Numbered from the stretch's first letter, positions 34,665 to 43,036 are shown. The stretch: 64,000 nucleotides of DNA from Propionibacteriales bacterium (GCA_026392455.1 JAPLCB010000003.1:124001-188000), one strand, 5' to 3'. Program-made: numbers and translations. Notes: a model not told the origin generated them from the letters alone.

Positions 34665-35155
34665 GGCCGCGCCGCTTCGGATGCGCCCACCAGCAGGTCG
34701 CGGGCCTCGGTGCTCCCGGTCAGGGCGCGGGTCGTGCGGTGCACGATCTCCCAACGGGTGCGATCGGCCACGGATCTGCGGAGCCGCACCTGGTTGGCAC
34801 CGGCACGTCGGACGCTGAACGCGCCGTCACGGTGTCGCACCAGCAACGACTCGCACACAGCGATCGCCTCGTCGCCGTCGATCCGGATGTGCGCCGGCCC
34901 GAGGAAGTGCGAGCAGCCGCCGTTGATGAGGTGCTGGTGCGCCTCGGAGCGGACCATGGCGTCGACGTCGGCGCGGCTGCGCATCTGCCAGCCCTCGACG
35001 TCGTACTGGCCGTCGACCGCCCAGAGTGCGGCTACGGCGGACGCGTCGCCAGCATCGACGAGCGGCCCGTACGACGCCATCAGACGGGTGATCGCGAGCT
35101 CGTCCTCGATGCGGGCGAGCCTGATCTCGAGCGCTGCAAGCCTGTCCTCGGTCAT
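34661..35155 (-). CDS. SnoaL-like (NTF2 fold) protein
   Basis: 164 residues from the ATG at 35155. Shows the typical N-terminal coiled segment (RLAALEIRLARIEDELAITRLMASYGPLVDAGD) followed by the NTF2-like cone (DGQYDVEGW, SHFLGPAHIRIDGDEA, RRSVADRTRWEIVHRTTRAL). Members often act as isomerases or dehydratases in aromatic or steroid catabolism. It lies 12 bases from the palindrome 35167-35180 and is transcribed divergently from the SDR at 35200. Confidence 0.85.
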   Translation of the reverse strand: MTEDRLAALEIRLARIEDELAITRLMASYGPLVDAGDASAVAALWAVDGQYDVEGWQMRSRADVDAMVRSEAHQHLINGGCSHFLGPAHIRIDGDEAIAVCESLLVRHRDGAFSVRRAGANQVRLRRSVADRTRWEIVHRTTRALTGSTEARDLLVGASEAARP

Positions 35156-35166
35156 GCCGGTTAGAT

Positions 35167-35180
35167 TAGAATGAATTCTA
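35167..35180. promoter_or_regulatory. Palindromic operator in divergent promoter
   Basis: TAGAAT-GA-ATTCTA, a perfect 14-bp palindrome between divergently transcribed genes (starts 35155 minus, 35200 plus). Resembles the KstR-type TnnAACnnGTTnnA pattern with A/T substitutions. The TetR gene at 36003 is a candidate regulator. Confidence 0.7.
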
Positions 35181-35199
35181 AGAATCTGGAAGGGCGACC

Positions 35200-36000
35200 A
35201 TGACTGATCCACACCGCTACGGACCCTGGGCGCTGGTTGCCGGGGGTTCCGAGGGCGTCGGCTCCGCGTTCGCGATGCAGCTGGCGGCCGACGGTTTCAA
35301 CCTGGTGCTGCTGGCCCGCAAACCGGTCCCGCTCGAGGAGACCGCAGCCGCCTGCCGGGCTCTCGGTGTCCAGGTCCGGCCCCTGGCCGTGGATCTCACC
35401 GACCCGGGCGCCGTTGCCAAGGTCGTCGCCGAGACCGACGACGTCGAGGTCGGCCTGCTGATCTACAACGCCGGCGCCAACACCCACAGCCTCGAGTTCC
35501 TGGACGGTGACCTGGACGCGTTCGGCGAGGTCGTCACCCTCAACGTGACCACGATGACGGCGCTGGTCCACCACTACGGGAACGCGATGCGCGGCCGTCG
35601 ACGCGGTGGCATCGTCCTGGTCGGGTCGATGGCCAGCTACCTGGGTTCGACCCGCCACACGGTCTACGGCGGGGTGAAGGCCTTCAGCCGGATCTTCGCC
35701 GAGAGCCTGTGGCTGGAGCTGCGCGAGCACGGGGTCGACGTCGTCGAGCTCGTCCTCGGCGTGACCCGGACCCCGGCGATGGCGCGCGCCGGACTGGACT
35801 TCGAGGTCCCGGGCATGAAGGTTGCCGACCCCGCCGACGTCGCCCGCGAGGGACTGGCCAACATTGCGAACGGTCCGGTCCACATCGCGGCCGGGAACGA
35901 CGAGTACCTGGCGATGCGGACCCATCCCGACCGGGCGAAGGTCGTGCTCGGAGCGCACGAGTTCATCAGCAAGCTGATGGGCCTGGACCGGAAGCGCTGA
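35200..36000 (+). CDS. SDR-family NAD(P)-dependent oxidoreductase
   Basis: 266 residues. Atypical glycine loop VAGGSEGVGSA, NAGANTH, GSMASYLGS and the YGGVKAF catalytic Tyr/Lys. A good ribosome-binding site (GGAAGGG) precedes the ATG. Next gene (TetR) starts 2 bases after its stop, so they are co-transcribed and probably autoregulated from the palindrome at 35167. Confidence 0.9.
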   Translation: MTDPHRYGPWALVAGGSEGVGSAFAMQLAADGFNLVLLARKPVPLEETAAACRALGVQVRPLAVDLTDPGAVAKVVAETDDVEVGLLIYNAGANTHSLEFLDGDLDAFGEVVTLNVTTMTALVHHYGNAMRGRRRGGIVLVGSMASYLGSTRHTVYGGVKAFSRIFAESLWLELREHGVDVVELVLGVTRTPAMARAGLDFEVPGMKVADPADVAREGLANIANGPVHIAAGNDEYLAMRTHPDRAKVVLGAHEFISKLMGLDRKR

Positions 36001-36002
36001 GG

Positions 36003-36593
36003 ATGCCCCGGATCGCCGAGAACCGGCAGCCCGCAGAGCCGACGACCCCGGTGCAGCGGGACCGGTGCGACCGCGCCCTGGCCGCGGCGGCCCGACTCGG
36101 GGCCGTGCACGGTCTGGAGCACGTCCAGATGACCGAGGTCGCCGCCGAGGCCGGTCTGGCCGTCGGCACGCTCTACCGCTACTACCCCTCCAAGCACCAC
36201 CTGTTCGCCGGCGTGCTGAGTCGCAACGTTGCCGCGCTGCGACCCGCCCGGTCAACGACTCCCCCGTCCGATCCGGCTGTGGCGGTCGCCGACCTGATGG
36301 CCGCGGCCTGCCGTTCCATGCTGCGGCACCCGAAGCTGGCCCGGGCGATGATGAACTCGGTCAACGCGGTGCGCTCGGAGACCCGCGCCTGGCCCGACAC
36401 CACGATGCGCGACCGGATCGTCGAGGCCGCGGGCATCAGGGTGCCGAGCGACTCCGACCTGAGGCTCGCGCGTCTGGTCGAGCAGTGTGCCTACGGCGTG
36501 CTGACCTGGGCGGTTGCCGGCGAGTCGACCGCCGCCGAGGCCGAGGCCGACCTGCGCCGGGCGTGCCTGCTGCTGTGCGCCGGGTGGCGCTAG
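36003..36593 (+). CDS. TetR-family regulator (KstR-like N-terminal domain)
   Basis: 196 residues from the ATG at 36003. HTH sequence LEHVQMTEVAAEAGLAVGTLYRYYPSKHHLF closely resembles actinobacterial lipid/steroid regulators of the KstR group. C-terminal ligand domain with several Arg/Trp. It converges with the DapB-like gene, overlapping its 3' end by 4 bases. Likely targets: the palindromes at 35167-35180 and 37674-37687 (inference). Confidence 0.87.
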   Translation: MPRIAENRQPAEPTTPVQRDRCDRALAAAARLGAVHGLEHVQMTEVAAEAGLAVGTLYRYYPSKHHLFAGVLSRNVAALRPARSTTPPSDPAVAVADLMAAACRSMLRHPKLARAMMNSVNAVRSETRAWPDTTMRDRIVEAAGIRVPSDSDLRLARLVEQCAYGVLTWAVAGESTAAEAEADLRRACLLLCAGWR

Positions 36594-37651
36594 CTCAACG
36601 TGCCGTAGGCCAGCGGAACGTCCAGCGCGTCGTACAGACCGGGCTCGGCGACCGCCAACCACGGGATGGCCGCGACCAGGCGCCCCACCGCGGTGGCGTT
36701 GCCGCCCTCGGCTCGGTTCCCGAGGGCGTCCGTCGCCTCGACGCTGACCTCGATCCGCGGGTCCCCCTCGATGATCACCCGGTGAGCGCCGTCGCCGGTC
36801 GGAGGGACCGGCCAGTCCGGAGCGCACGAGGCGTGGATCCGGGTGACGTGCTCGCAGATGATCCTCGGCTCGCCGCCGACGATCCCCTGCACCTCGAAGC
36901 GGATGGCTCCCTGGGTACCGGCCCCGAACGTTCCCATGGTGGTGGTCGCGACGGTCTGGTCGAGCGGGCGCCGTTCGACGACCTCCCGGATCTCCTCGAG
37001 CTCGACGCCGAGGCCGCGCGCGATCATCCGGACCTGACCACCCCAGACCATGGTCGGGACGGTGGCCGCGATCATCGGGGCGTCGTACTCCATCGGCTGG
37101 CCCATGCCGACCAGGTACCGGACCGAGTCCTCCTGGTCGTAGGTGGTGTAGTCGAAGATCTCCTGGCAGCGGATCACCTGGACGTCGGTTCCCAGACCGC
37201 TGATCAGCAACGGCAGCACGTCGTTGCCCCAGCCGGGATCGACACCGTTCGCGAACAACGCGCCACGGCCGGCTTCGACCGCGGCCGCGACCGGGTCGCG
37301 GACCTCGGCCGGGGCGTTGCGCTGGTCGTACAGCGCGTACAGCGCCGGGGTGACCACCACGGCTCCGGCGGTGATCGCGCGGACCACGTCGGCCAGGGCG
37401 CCGTCAGGTCGGACGTCTCCGGACGCGGCGTAGACGACCGCACCAGGAGCAGCGGCCAGGACGGCCGCAACGTCGTCTGTGGCGGGCACACCGAGCACCC
37501 GGTCCATCCCCGCGAGCTCTCCCGCGTCACGGCCGACCTTGTCCGGGTTGTGCACGATCACCGCCGTGAGCTCCAGGGCGGGGTGGGCGTCGACAGCCTT
37601 GATGGCCAGGCGACCGACGTTGCCGGTCCCCCAGACGATGGTGGAGATCAT
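36590..37651 (-). CDS. DapB-like NAD(P)H-dependent dehydrogenase
   Basis: 353 residues. Rossmann start MISTIVWGTGNVGRLAIKAV, then VVYAASGDVRPDG and VDPGWGNDVLPLL, as in the dihydrodipicolinate reductase-like/2,4-diaminopentanoate dehydrogenase group common in mycobacteria and relatives. Too divergent from true DapB to be the lysine enzyme. Substrate unknown; context suggests fatty acid/steroid-type catabolism. The KstR-like site lies 23 bases before its start. Confidence 0.85.
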   Translation of the reverse strand: MISTIVWGTGNVGRLAIKAVDAHPALELTAVIVHNPDKVGRDAGELAGMDRVLGVPATDDVAAVLAAAPGAVVYAASGDVRPDGALADVVRAITAGAVVVTPALYALYDQRNAPAEVRDPVAAAVEAGRGALFANGVDPGWGNDVLPLLISGLGTDVQVIRCQEIFDYTTYDQEDSVRYLVGMGQPMEYDAPMIAATVPTMVWGGQVRMIARGLGVELEEIREVVERRPLDQTVATTTMGTFGAGTQGAIRFEVQGIVGGEPRIICEHVTRIHASCAPDWPVPPTGDGAHRVIIEGDPRIEVSVEATDALGNRAEGGNATAVGRLVAAIPWLAVAEPGLYDALDVPLAYGTLS

Positions 37652-37673
37652 GGGACCGACCCTAGAGCCAAAC

Positions 37674-37687
37674 TGAAACGTGTTCTA
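37674..37687. promoter_or_regulatory. KstR-like operator upstream of DapB-like gene
   Basis: The reverse strand reads TAGAACACGTTTCA, matching TnnAACnnGTTnnA exactly, 23-36 bases upstream of the DapB-like start and in the divergent region with the lipoprotein gene at 37781. Confidence 0.7.
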
Positions 37688-37780
37688 GCCCACCAGCCGG
37701 ACCTTCCGTCCAGCACGTGGAACACTTCGACTAGCCCCGGGGTCACCGCCGGACCTCGGGACGGACGTGAAGGAAACTCG

Positions 37781-38398
37781 ATGACCCACCGCCGCACGAT
37801 TCTCGGGCCGCTCGCGGCCGTTGCGCTGCTGTTGTCCGTGGCCGGCTGCTCGGACGATGCCCCGCAAGGGGTGGGCACGCCCGCGGCCGGTTCGGCAACG
37901 ACGACGCCCCCGGCCCCGAGCGCGAGCAGTACTCCGACCGCGACCGCGACCGCGACCGCGACCAAGGTGGCCAACCAGCCGCTGACCTGTCCCGAGACGA
38001 TGGCCGTGATCGCCGCGACCCGGGCCGTGCTCAACGAGCAGGGTGAGAGCTCGCCGACGATGTGCACGTTCGGCAGCTCGAACACCAGCGCCACTGGCTC
38101 CATCCAGAGCGAGGAGGCGTTCGGCAGCAGGTCGCTGCAGGGTTACCGCACAGCGATGCGTGCCGCCAACGGGAAGATCAAGGGGATCAGGACCGCGGTC
38201 AAGGACCGCCCCGATTTCGGGATCGGCGCCTTCCAGGTCACCTTCACCGGGGGCCGTTCCGGCGCCATCACCAATCTGGTCGTCCCTCGACCCAACGGGC
38301 AGTTCGCCAGCGTGAGCGCCAGCCGCGTCAAGGACGGGAAGTTCCTCTCCGACCTGGCACTCACCGAGGGACTGGCCCGGGCGTTCCTCGACGGGTAG
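37781..38398 (+). CDS. Lipoprotein of unknown function
   Basis: 205 residues. Signal peptide with lipobox VAGC (ILGPLAAVALLLSVAGCS), a Thr/Ala/Pro-rich linker containing a (TA) repeat encoded by a 6-bp ACCGCG tandem, then a globular domain with two Cys (LTCPETM, TMCTFG) probably in a disulfide. AAGGA lies 7-11 bases before the ATG. Domain resembles small actinobacterial DUF3558-like lipoproteins (tentative). Anchored on the outer face of the membrane. Confidence 0.8.
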   Translation: MTHRRTILGPLAAVALLLSVAGCSDDAPQGVGTPAAGSATTTPPAPSASSTPTATATATATKVANQPLTCPETMAVIAATRAVLNEQGESSPTMCTFGSSNTSATGSIQSEEAFGSRSLQGYRTAMRAANGKIKGIRTAVKDRPDFGIGAFQVTFTGGRSGAITNLVVPRPNGQFASVSASRVKDGKFLSDLALTEGLARAFLDG

Positions 38399-38410
38399 GC
38401 AGGGCCGGAA

Positions 38411-38449
38411 AGCAGTGGAGCCCGACCGCTGACGCGGCCGGGCCCTGCT
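38411..38449 (+). terminator. Hairpin terminator after lipoprotein gene
   Basis: GCCCG-A-CCGC-TGAC-GCGG-C-CGGGC core with outer AGCAG/CTGCT pairing, 13 bases after the stop codon and just before the oppositely oriented tRNA-Val. Confidence 0.65.
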
Positions 38450-38455
38450 GATCGG

Positions 38456-38527
38456 TGGGCGATACTGGGTTCGAACCAGTGACCTCTTCGGTGTGAACGA
38501 AGCGCGCTACCACTGCGCCAATCGCCC
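38456..38527 (-). tRNA. tRNA-Val (anticodon CAC)
   Basis: 72 nt. Acceptor stem GGGCGAT/ATCGCCC, anticodon stem CTTCG/CGAAG with loop TTCACAC giving anticodon CAC, T-arm with GGTTCGAACC. Nearly identical in body to the tRNA-Val(GAC) at 40858. CCA is not encoded. Confidence 0.95.
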
Positions 38528-38582
38528 GATCTTTGTGCGACGAGAACCTTAGCCCATCCCGCCTGCGGAGTTCACATCCGGC

Positions 38583-39041
38583 CTACATGCCGGGGAGCTC
38601 GGGCAGGAAGCCGAAGACAGATTGGGCCTTGTTCCACAGCGTGATCGACCATCCGGGCCAGTCCCGGACAGCGATGTAGGTCGCGGCCGCACCGGCGGCC
38701 AGGAGTCCGCCTCCGAAGGTGAGGATGATCCGCCGCCGGCGGACCTCGGGGTCCATCGCCATCGCGACTTCCTTGGCCTCGTCGAGCTTGCGACGCGCCG
38801 ACTGCAGCCAACGGTCGGCCCAGGCGTACTCGGTAGCCAGGATCGCCAGGCCCGCCACGATCGCCACCAGTCCCGGACCGGGGGCGACCAGCATCACGAC
38901 CCCCGCGCCGATGACCAGGACGCCGATCAGGGTGACCACGATCTTGGTGGTCGCAGCGACCGCGCGGTTCCGGTGCAGGTGTCCGTGCCACCGGTGGTAG
39001 CGCGACTGGGGGCTGGGTTCGGCTGCGTCGGGCACTGTCAT
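38583..39041 (-). CDS. PGPGW-family membrane protein
   Basis: 152 residues. Two TM segments around TKIVVTLIGVLVIGAGVVMLVAPGPGLVAIVAGLAIL carry the APGPG motif of the putative transmembrane protein PGPGW family, then an amphipathic charged helix (RRKLDEAKEVAMAMDPEVRRRR) and a third TM (IILTFGGGLLAAGAAATYIAV). Function unknown in any organism. Confidence 0.85.
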   Translation of the reverse strand: MTVPDAAEPSPQSRYHRWHGHLHRNRAVAATTKIVVTLIGVLVIGAGVVMLVAPGPGLVAIVAGLAILATEYAWADRWLQSARRKLDEAKEVAMAMDPEVRRRRIILTFGGGLLAAGAAATYIAVRDWPGWSITLWNKAQSVFGFLPELPGM

Positions 39042-39091
39042 GGGCCCAGCCTGCCAAACCGGTGTCTGACAGCCGGTGCGAGCTCTTGTTG

Positions 39092-39170
39092 AACCGGTAC
39101 AACCGGTCTAGCCCAATTGACCCCCAAATTAGACCAGACGCTTGATTTTGCTAGACCACTACCCCCAAAA
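39092..39170 (+). promoter_or_regulatory. AT-rich promoter region with repeated motifs before the SsgA-family gene
   Basis: AACCGGT occurs twice at 39092 and 39101 (9-bp period), and TAGACCA twice further on (39130-39136 and 39151-39157), in the most AT-rich stretch near here. ACCCCCAAA-like blocks also recur. Suggests a regulated promoter; no known operator consensus recognised. Confidence 0.4.
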
Positions 39171-39292
39171 CGGTCCTAAAACCCCCTGAAGGACTTGCCA
39201 AGGCGTGAGCACTGACACACCCTCAGATTGTCGCGCTGGGAGCTTGCGGGAGGGCTTGCTCCATCAGATGGGACCAGGTGAAAGGCAAGACC

Positions 39293-39715
39293 ATGCAGAA
39301 AGTTACGACGCAAGCGATCACCGAAGCCATGCAGATGGAATTCGTCGACACCGAGGGAATCTCGACGCCGCTGCGGGCCTCGTTCGAGTACACGACCGCC
39401 GACCCGTACGCGGTCAGCATCCTGTTCCAGGGTGAGCCGGTTCCGGTGCGCTGGACGTTTGCTCGTGACCTGCTGATCGAGGGCTTCTACGAGCCCACCG
39501 GCGACGGTGACGTCCACGTGTGGCCCTGCCTGAGTGCCGAGGGATGCGCCGTGGTCATCCTGGAGCTCAACTCCCCCAGCGGCGAGGTCCTGATCCAGGT
39601 CAGCTCGCGCACCCTGGCCGCCTTCATCCACCAGATGCTGGCCAAGGTCGCTGTCGGTGCCGAAGAAGACCTGATCGACTTCGACGACGAGCTCGTCGAG
39701 CTGCTCAGCGCGTAG
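39293..39715 (+). CDS. SsgA/SsgB-family cell division regulator
   Basis: 140 residues from the ATG at 39293 (GAAAGGC 8-14 bases upstream; a GTG 15 bases earlier lacks a ribosome-binding site). The sequence STPLRASFEYTTADPYAVSILFQ, VRWTFARDLLIEG and GEVLIQVSSRTLAAFIHQ are classic SsgB features. In Streptomyces SsgB recruits FtsZ to septa (family knowledge); in non-sporulating actinomycetes the role is unclear. Confidence 0.9.
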   Translation: MQKVTTQAITEAMQMEFVDTEGISTPLRASFEYTTADPYAVSILFQGEPVPVRWTFARDLLIEGFYEPTGDGDVHVWPCLSAEGCAVVILELNSPSGEVLIQVSSRTLAAFIHQMLAKVAVGAEEDLIDFDDELVELLSA

Positions 39716-39726
39716 CCCCGGCCGAC

Positions 39727-40548
39727 CTACGGGTCGATGCCGGCGGCCTCGCGCTGGGCCCAGGTCTCCATGGCCTGGAGCGTCAGCGGTCCCGGGGTCG
39801 GGAGCTCGCGGTCGTCGAGCCGGCGCAGCGGTTGCACGTCGCGCGTCGTCGAGACCAGGAAGAGCTCAGCTGCCTGACCGAGCACCGCGAGTGGCTCGTC
39901 GACCTCACGAATGTCGCACCACTCCAGGACCAGAGCCCGAGTCACTCCCGCCAGGCAGCCGGACGCCAGGGTCGGCGTCCGTATCTCTCCGTCGATGACG
40001 TAGCAGAGGTTCGACCCGGTGCCCTCGCAGACGTTCCCCAGGGTGTTGCCGAAGATAGCCTCGGTAGCCCCGCGCTCGTGCGCGTAGGACAGCGCGACGA
40101 CGTTCTCGGCGTACGACGTGGTCTTCAGGCCGGCGACCGCGCTCCGCTCGTTGCGCACCCACGGCACCACCACCGCATCGGTGAACGGCGCCGCCGGCTG
40201 CATCGGCACGGCGGCCACCACCAAGCTTGGCGGCCCGCCCCCGCGACCGGAACCCATCGCGGCCGGTCCAGCCGTCCAGGTGATCCGCAGCCGACCCAGG
40301 GGCAGGTCCTGCTCGCCCAGGACGGCGTCGATCGCGTCGCGCACCTGCGCGAGGTCCGGTGCCAGCAACCCGAGACCAGCCGCCGAGACCAGGAGTCGGT
40401 CGAGGTGCCGGGTCAACGCGAACGGTCTGCTTCCGACGATCTTGACGGCCTCGAAGACCCCGTCACCCACCGTGAACCCGTGGTCGTCGACCCGGATCAC
40501 CGCCGTCTCGGAGTCCGTCAGCACCACACCGTTGAACCAAACCCGCAT
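39727..40548 (-). CDS. Aminotransferase class IV (aminodeoxychorismate lyase/BCAT-like)
   Basis: 273 residues. Fold-type IV PLP enzyme: VDDHGFTVGDGVFEAVKI, catalytic Lys in GLKTTSYAENVVAL, and EGTGSNLCYVIDGEIRTPTL for PLP binding. Size fits 4-amino-4-deoxychorismate lyase (PabC) but branched-chain or D-amino acid activity cannot be excluded. Converges on the SsgB-like gene with 11 bases between stops. Confidence 0.88.
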   Translation of the reverse strand: MRVWFNGVVLTDSETAVIRVDDHGFTVGDGVFEAVKIVGSRPFALTRHLDRLLVSAAGLGLLAPDLAQVRDAIDAVLGEQDLPLGRLRITWTAGPAAMGSGRGGGPPSLVVAAVPMQPAAPFTDAVVVPWVRNERSAVAGLKTTSYAENVVALSYAHERGATEAIFGNTLGNVCEGTGSNLCYVIDGEIRTPTLASGCLAGVTRALVLEWCDIREVDEPLAVLGQAAELFLVSTTRDVQPLRRLDDRELPTPGPLTLQAMETWAQREAAGIDP

Positions 40549-40663
40549 GGCTCGAGCCTAGGCTGTCGCCCGGCTCAACACGCCTAACCAGGGGGTCGAA
40601 TTGGACCATCGGTACGCATCCGCTACTGTTCTCTTCGCGCCTCCGACCAGTCGGAGTTCGCAG

Positions 40664-40736
40664 GCGGACATAGCTCAGTTGGTAGAGCGCAACCTTGCCA
40701 AGGTTGAGGTCGCGAGTTCGAGTCTCGTTGTCCGCT
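40664..40736 (+). tRNA. tRNA-Gly (anticodon GCC)
   Basis: 73 nt. Acceptor GCGGACA/TGTCCGC, anticodon stem CAACC/GGTTG with loop TTGCCAA, T-arm GAGTTCGAGTCTC. First of three clustered tRNAs. Confidence 0.96.
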
Positions 40737-40762
40737 CGGAGTAGTAACAGCCGAACCTCCAC

Positions 40763-40833
40763 GGTGGGTTGGCCGAGAGGCGAGGCAACGGACTGCAAAT
40801 CCGTCTACACGGGTTCAAATCCCGTACCCACCT
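40763..40833 (+). tRNA. tRNA-Cys (anticodon GCA)
   Basis: 71 nt. Acceptor GGTGGGT/ACCCACC, anticodon stem ACGGA/TCCGT with loop CTGCAAA, T-arm GGGTTCAAATCCC. Confidence 0.96.
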
Positions 40834-40857
40834 CAACACAACTAAACGTTTCATCCC

Positions 40858-40929
40858 GGGCGATTGGCGCAGCGGTAGCGCGCTTCCCTGACACGGAAGA
40901 GGTCACTGGTTCAAACCCAGTATCGCCCA
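40858..40929 (+). tRNA. tRNA-Val (anticodon GAC)
   Basis: 72 nt. Acceptor GGGCGAT/ATCGCCC, anticodon stem CTTCC/GGAAG with loop CTGACAC, T-arm TGGTTCAAACCCA. Confidence 0.96.
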
Positions 40930-40936
40930 CAGTGAA

Positions 40937-40980
40937 GAAACAGCCCCTGACCTGCGGAAACGCAGATCAGGGGCTGTTTC
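40937..40980 (+). terminator. Strong hairpin terminator of the tRNA cluster
   Basis: GAAACAGCCCCTGA-C-CTGCG-GAAA-CGCAG-A-TCAGGGGCTGTTTC: a 44-nt near-perfect stem-loop with GAAA tetraloop, starting 8 bases after tRNA-Val. Confidence 0.92.
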
Positions 40981-41673
40981 GTCCCTGCTGGAGCAGCCTG
41001 AGCCTGCAGGACAGCCTCTCAACGAGAGGAACCGCCCGTGAGTACCAAAGGGACCGTCCTCGTCCGAAGCTGCGTGCAGTCCGGGCTTGGCGCTACTCCG
41101 ACTCGTCCGAGGTCTGAGGGATGCCGACGCCGTACCCGCGGTGTGCTCGTTCGGCCATCGTGAAGTCCGCAATCGTGAGGTTGATCCGGGCCGCCCTCAA
41201 GGCTCGCCGCCGGGCTATCCCCGGCGGGGGAAGGTCGGCTATCAAGGGGTACGCGCCCGGAACCGCGTTGTCATCCATTCCTTCGTGGTGCCCGAATCTG
41301 GCTCAGCCCAATCTGTCGGGGCCAGGGCCCGTTCCTCGTCGGATCGGCCACTCGCCAGCGCTTGCTACCTCGACACGCGGTCGGTGATGAGAAAGTCAGT
41401 GGTCGCCCGGCTGAACCCGGGGGGGGCAACGCTGCCAGGCGACCAGGCCCCGGTCTGGTGTGATCGTCGCGGGACCATGCCCCGTCGCGCGAGAGCAACG
41501 TTCTGGGGTTGCCCTCGCCAGGAGTGACGAAGCGCGACGATCATCGAACATTCAACGACTTTCCACCAAGGCCGGCGAGAGGCATGACTAGACATCGGTC
41601 CACACCCCCGAACCTGGCGGGTCCTACGCTTCGCGACGCACGTCTGCCGGGGTGAGATCGTCCGCGGTCCCCC
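40981..41673. other. Region without a recognisable gene
   Basis: About 690 bases after the tRNA terminator. Short frames exist on both strands but none has a ribosome-binding site with a plausible protein; codon composition is irregular and several frames are equally open. No tRNA 3'-end duplicate (attachment site) was found. It may be degraded sequence of a former insertion next to the tRNAs. Confidence 0.6.
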
Positions 41674-41976
41674 TCAGGACCGTGGGTTCCGCTCGTGCAA
41701 CCGCGCGACTGCCTGGTCGAGGAACTCCAGGCAGTCCGCGGTCGCGTCGAGGTGCTTCTGCGACAGGTGGATCGTCCAGCGGTCCATCGCGGCCAGGAAG
41801 TCGTTCTCCGCACCCTTGCGGTACGTCGCCCACGGGACGCCGGGCCGGCCCTCGCAGCGACGGCACCGGATCTTGTAGACGAGCCCGTCGTCGGGGCCGA
41901 CCTCCACGCTGACCTTGGCCAGCTCCCCGGCCTGGCCTTGCGCTCGTCGCTCGCGGGCTGCTCGGCTCGCTGTCAT
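41674..41976 (-). CDS. Small conserved-looking protein with CxxC motif, unknown function
   Basis: 100 residues. Basic N terminus (TASRAARERRAQ), central YKIRCRRCEGRPGVPWATYRKG with a CxxC, then a helical stretch (DRWTIHLSQKHLDATADCLEFLDQAVARLHERN). The ATG is preceded by AGGAGGGTAG, a strong ribosome-binding site, which supports a real gene. I do not recognise the family. Confidence 0.68.
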   Translation of the reverse strand: MTASRAARERRAQGQAGELAKVSVEVGPDDGLVYKIRCRRCEGRPGVPWATYRKGAENDFLAAMDRWTIHLSQKHLDATADCLEFLDQAVARLHERNPRS

Positions 41977-42039
41977 CTACCCTCCTGGGTGTCGGCGCCC
42001 CACCCTACGGAGGTTTGTACCTTCGGCCATGATCGACAG

Positions 42040-42342
42040 GTGACCGATGAGACCGTTCCGTTCCGGGCCGACCTGTTCCGCTGGGGCGAGGGCAGCTGGT
42101 TCTTCGTCAGGCTGCCTGCGGACGCCGCGGAGGAGTTGCGCGATCTCGTCACCGCTCCCCCGCGCGGGTTCGGCTCGATCCGGGTCGGCGTCGAAGTCGG
42201 GGCGTCCTCGTGGTCGACGTCGGTCTTCCCCGAGAAGGAGACCGGATCGTTCGTCCTGCCGATGAAGAAGGCGATCCGGACGGCCGAGGGCCTCGACGAG
42301 GGTGACCCGGTCGAGGTGGTGCTGACGGTCCAGGTGGACTGA
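42040..42342 (+). CDS. DUF1905-family protein
   Basis: 100 residues from a GTG at 42040. Pattern FRADLFRWGEGSWFFVRLP, then GFGSIRVGVEVGASSWSTSVFP and KAIRTAEGLDEGDPVEVVLTV matches DUF1905 beta-barrels. Its stop abuts the stop of the convergent downstream gene. Function of the family is unknown. Confidence 0.8.
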   Translation: MTDETVPFRADLFRWGEGSWFFVRLPADAAEELRDLVTAPPRGFGSIRVGVEVGASSWSTSVFPEKETGSFVLPMKKAIRTAEGLDEGDPVEVVLTVQVD

Positions 42343-42894
42343 TCAGGAACGCGGCGTGATCGCGAGCAGCCGCAGCCCGTCGCGGAACATCTGGATCAAC
42401 GGGATGTGCTCCGGGTGCACGACACCCGGCCGGAACCCCGGGCAGTACGTCGGGCCCTCCGCGCTCAGACCCAGACCGGAGTTTCCAGCGCCGCAACCGG
42501 AGTCCAGCAGCGCGGGATCGATCCAGTGGAACTGGGTCCAGTGCTCCGCGTGGCACTTGCGCTCGTGCTTGCGCAGCCAGTTCGACGACTTCGGGCCGGT
42601 GGGCTCGTGGCCGTGGACCTGGCCGAACCAACCGTCGTCCAGGATCGCGAACTGCCCGATCAACCAGACCGAGTGCTGGTGCTTGGCTCCCCCACTGCTC
42701 TGGGCCACGAGGTAGCCGCTGGGCTGCAGGTCGTCACGCCGGATGATCATCAAGGCGTTGTCGACCAGCTCGACCAGCGACGGGGCTCGGTGCCGACGTC
42801 CCAGCCCAGGCTCCTGCCGCTGCTCAGGAACGTAGCCACCGGTAGCCAGGGGCGCGTGCGTCGACCCTGACGCCGCCATCGTGCTGTCGACCAT
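42343..42894 (-). CDS. Hypothetical protein, unknown
   Basis: 183 residues from the ATG at 42894 (starts at 42903 TTG or 42879 ATG are alternatives; none has a good ribosome-binding site). Soluble, His/Trp-rich (HQHSVWLIGQFAILDDGWFGQVHGH, HWTQFHWIDPALLDSG), with a Gly/Cys loop (DSGCGAGNSGLGLS). No recognised domain. Convergent with the DUF1905 gene with no gap between stops. Confidence 0.6.
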   Translation of the reverse strand: MVDSTMAASGSTHAPLATGGYVPEQRQEPGLGRRHRAPSLVELVDNALMIIRRDDLQPSGYLVAQSSGGAKHQHSVWLIGQFAILDDGWFGQVHGHEPTGPKSSNWLRKHERKCHAEHWTQFHWIDPALLDSGCGAGNSGLGLSAEGPTYCPGFRPGVVHPEHIPLIQMFRDGLRLLAITPRS

Positions 42895-43036
42895 GCGGCC
42901 CAACGTACGAGCAATTGGTCCCGACGAGCCCTCGGCTATCGAAACTCGTCAGTCCGGAGTAAACGCACGGGACGCAGAGTGACTCGTGAGGCTCCTGAGA
43001 CAACGGTGGTCCAGCCCACCCGATGTGATCGCCGTC

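Noticed and set aside
36065-37780. Upstream extension of the lipoprotein reading frame
   Set aside because: Runs antisense to the DapB-like gene and through the TetR gene; the lipoprotein signal peptide and its ribosome-binding site fix the start at 37781.
38456-40929. tRNA-Val(CAC) and tRNA-Val(GAC) as att sites of an integrated element
   Set aside because: Both are intact tRNAs of different anticodon flanking ordinary genes; no integrase and no partial tRNA duplicate.
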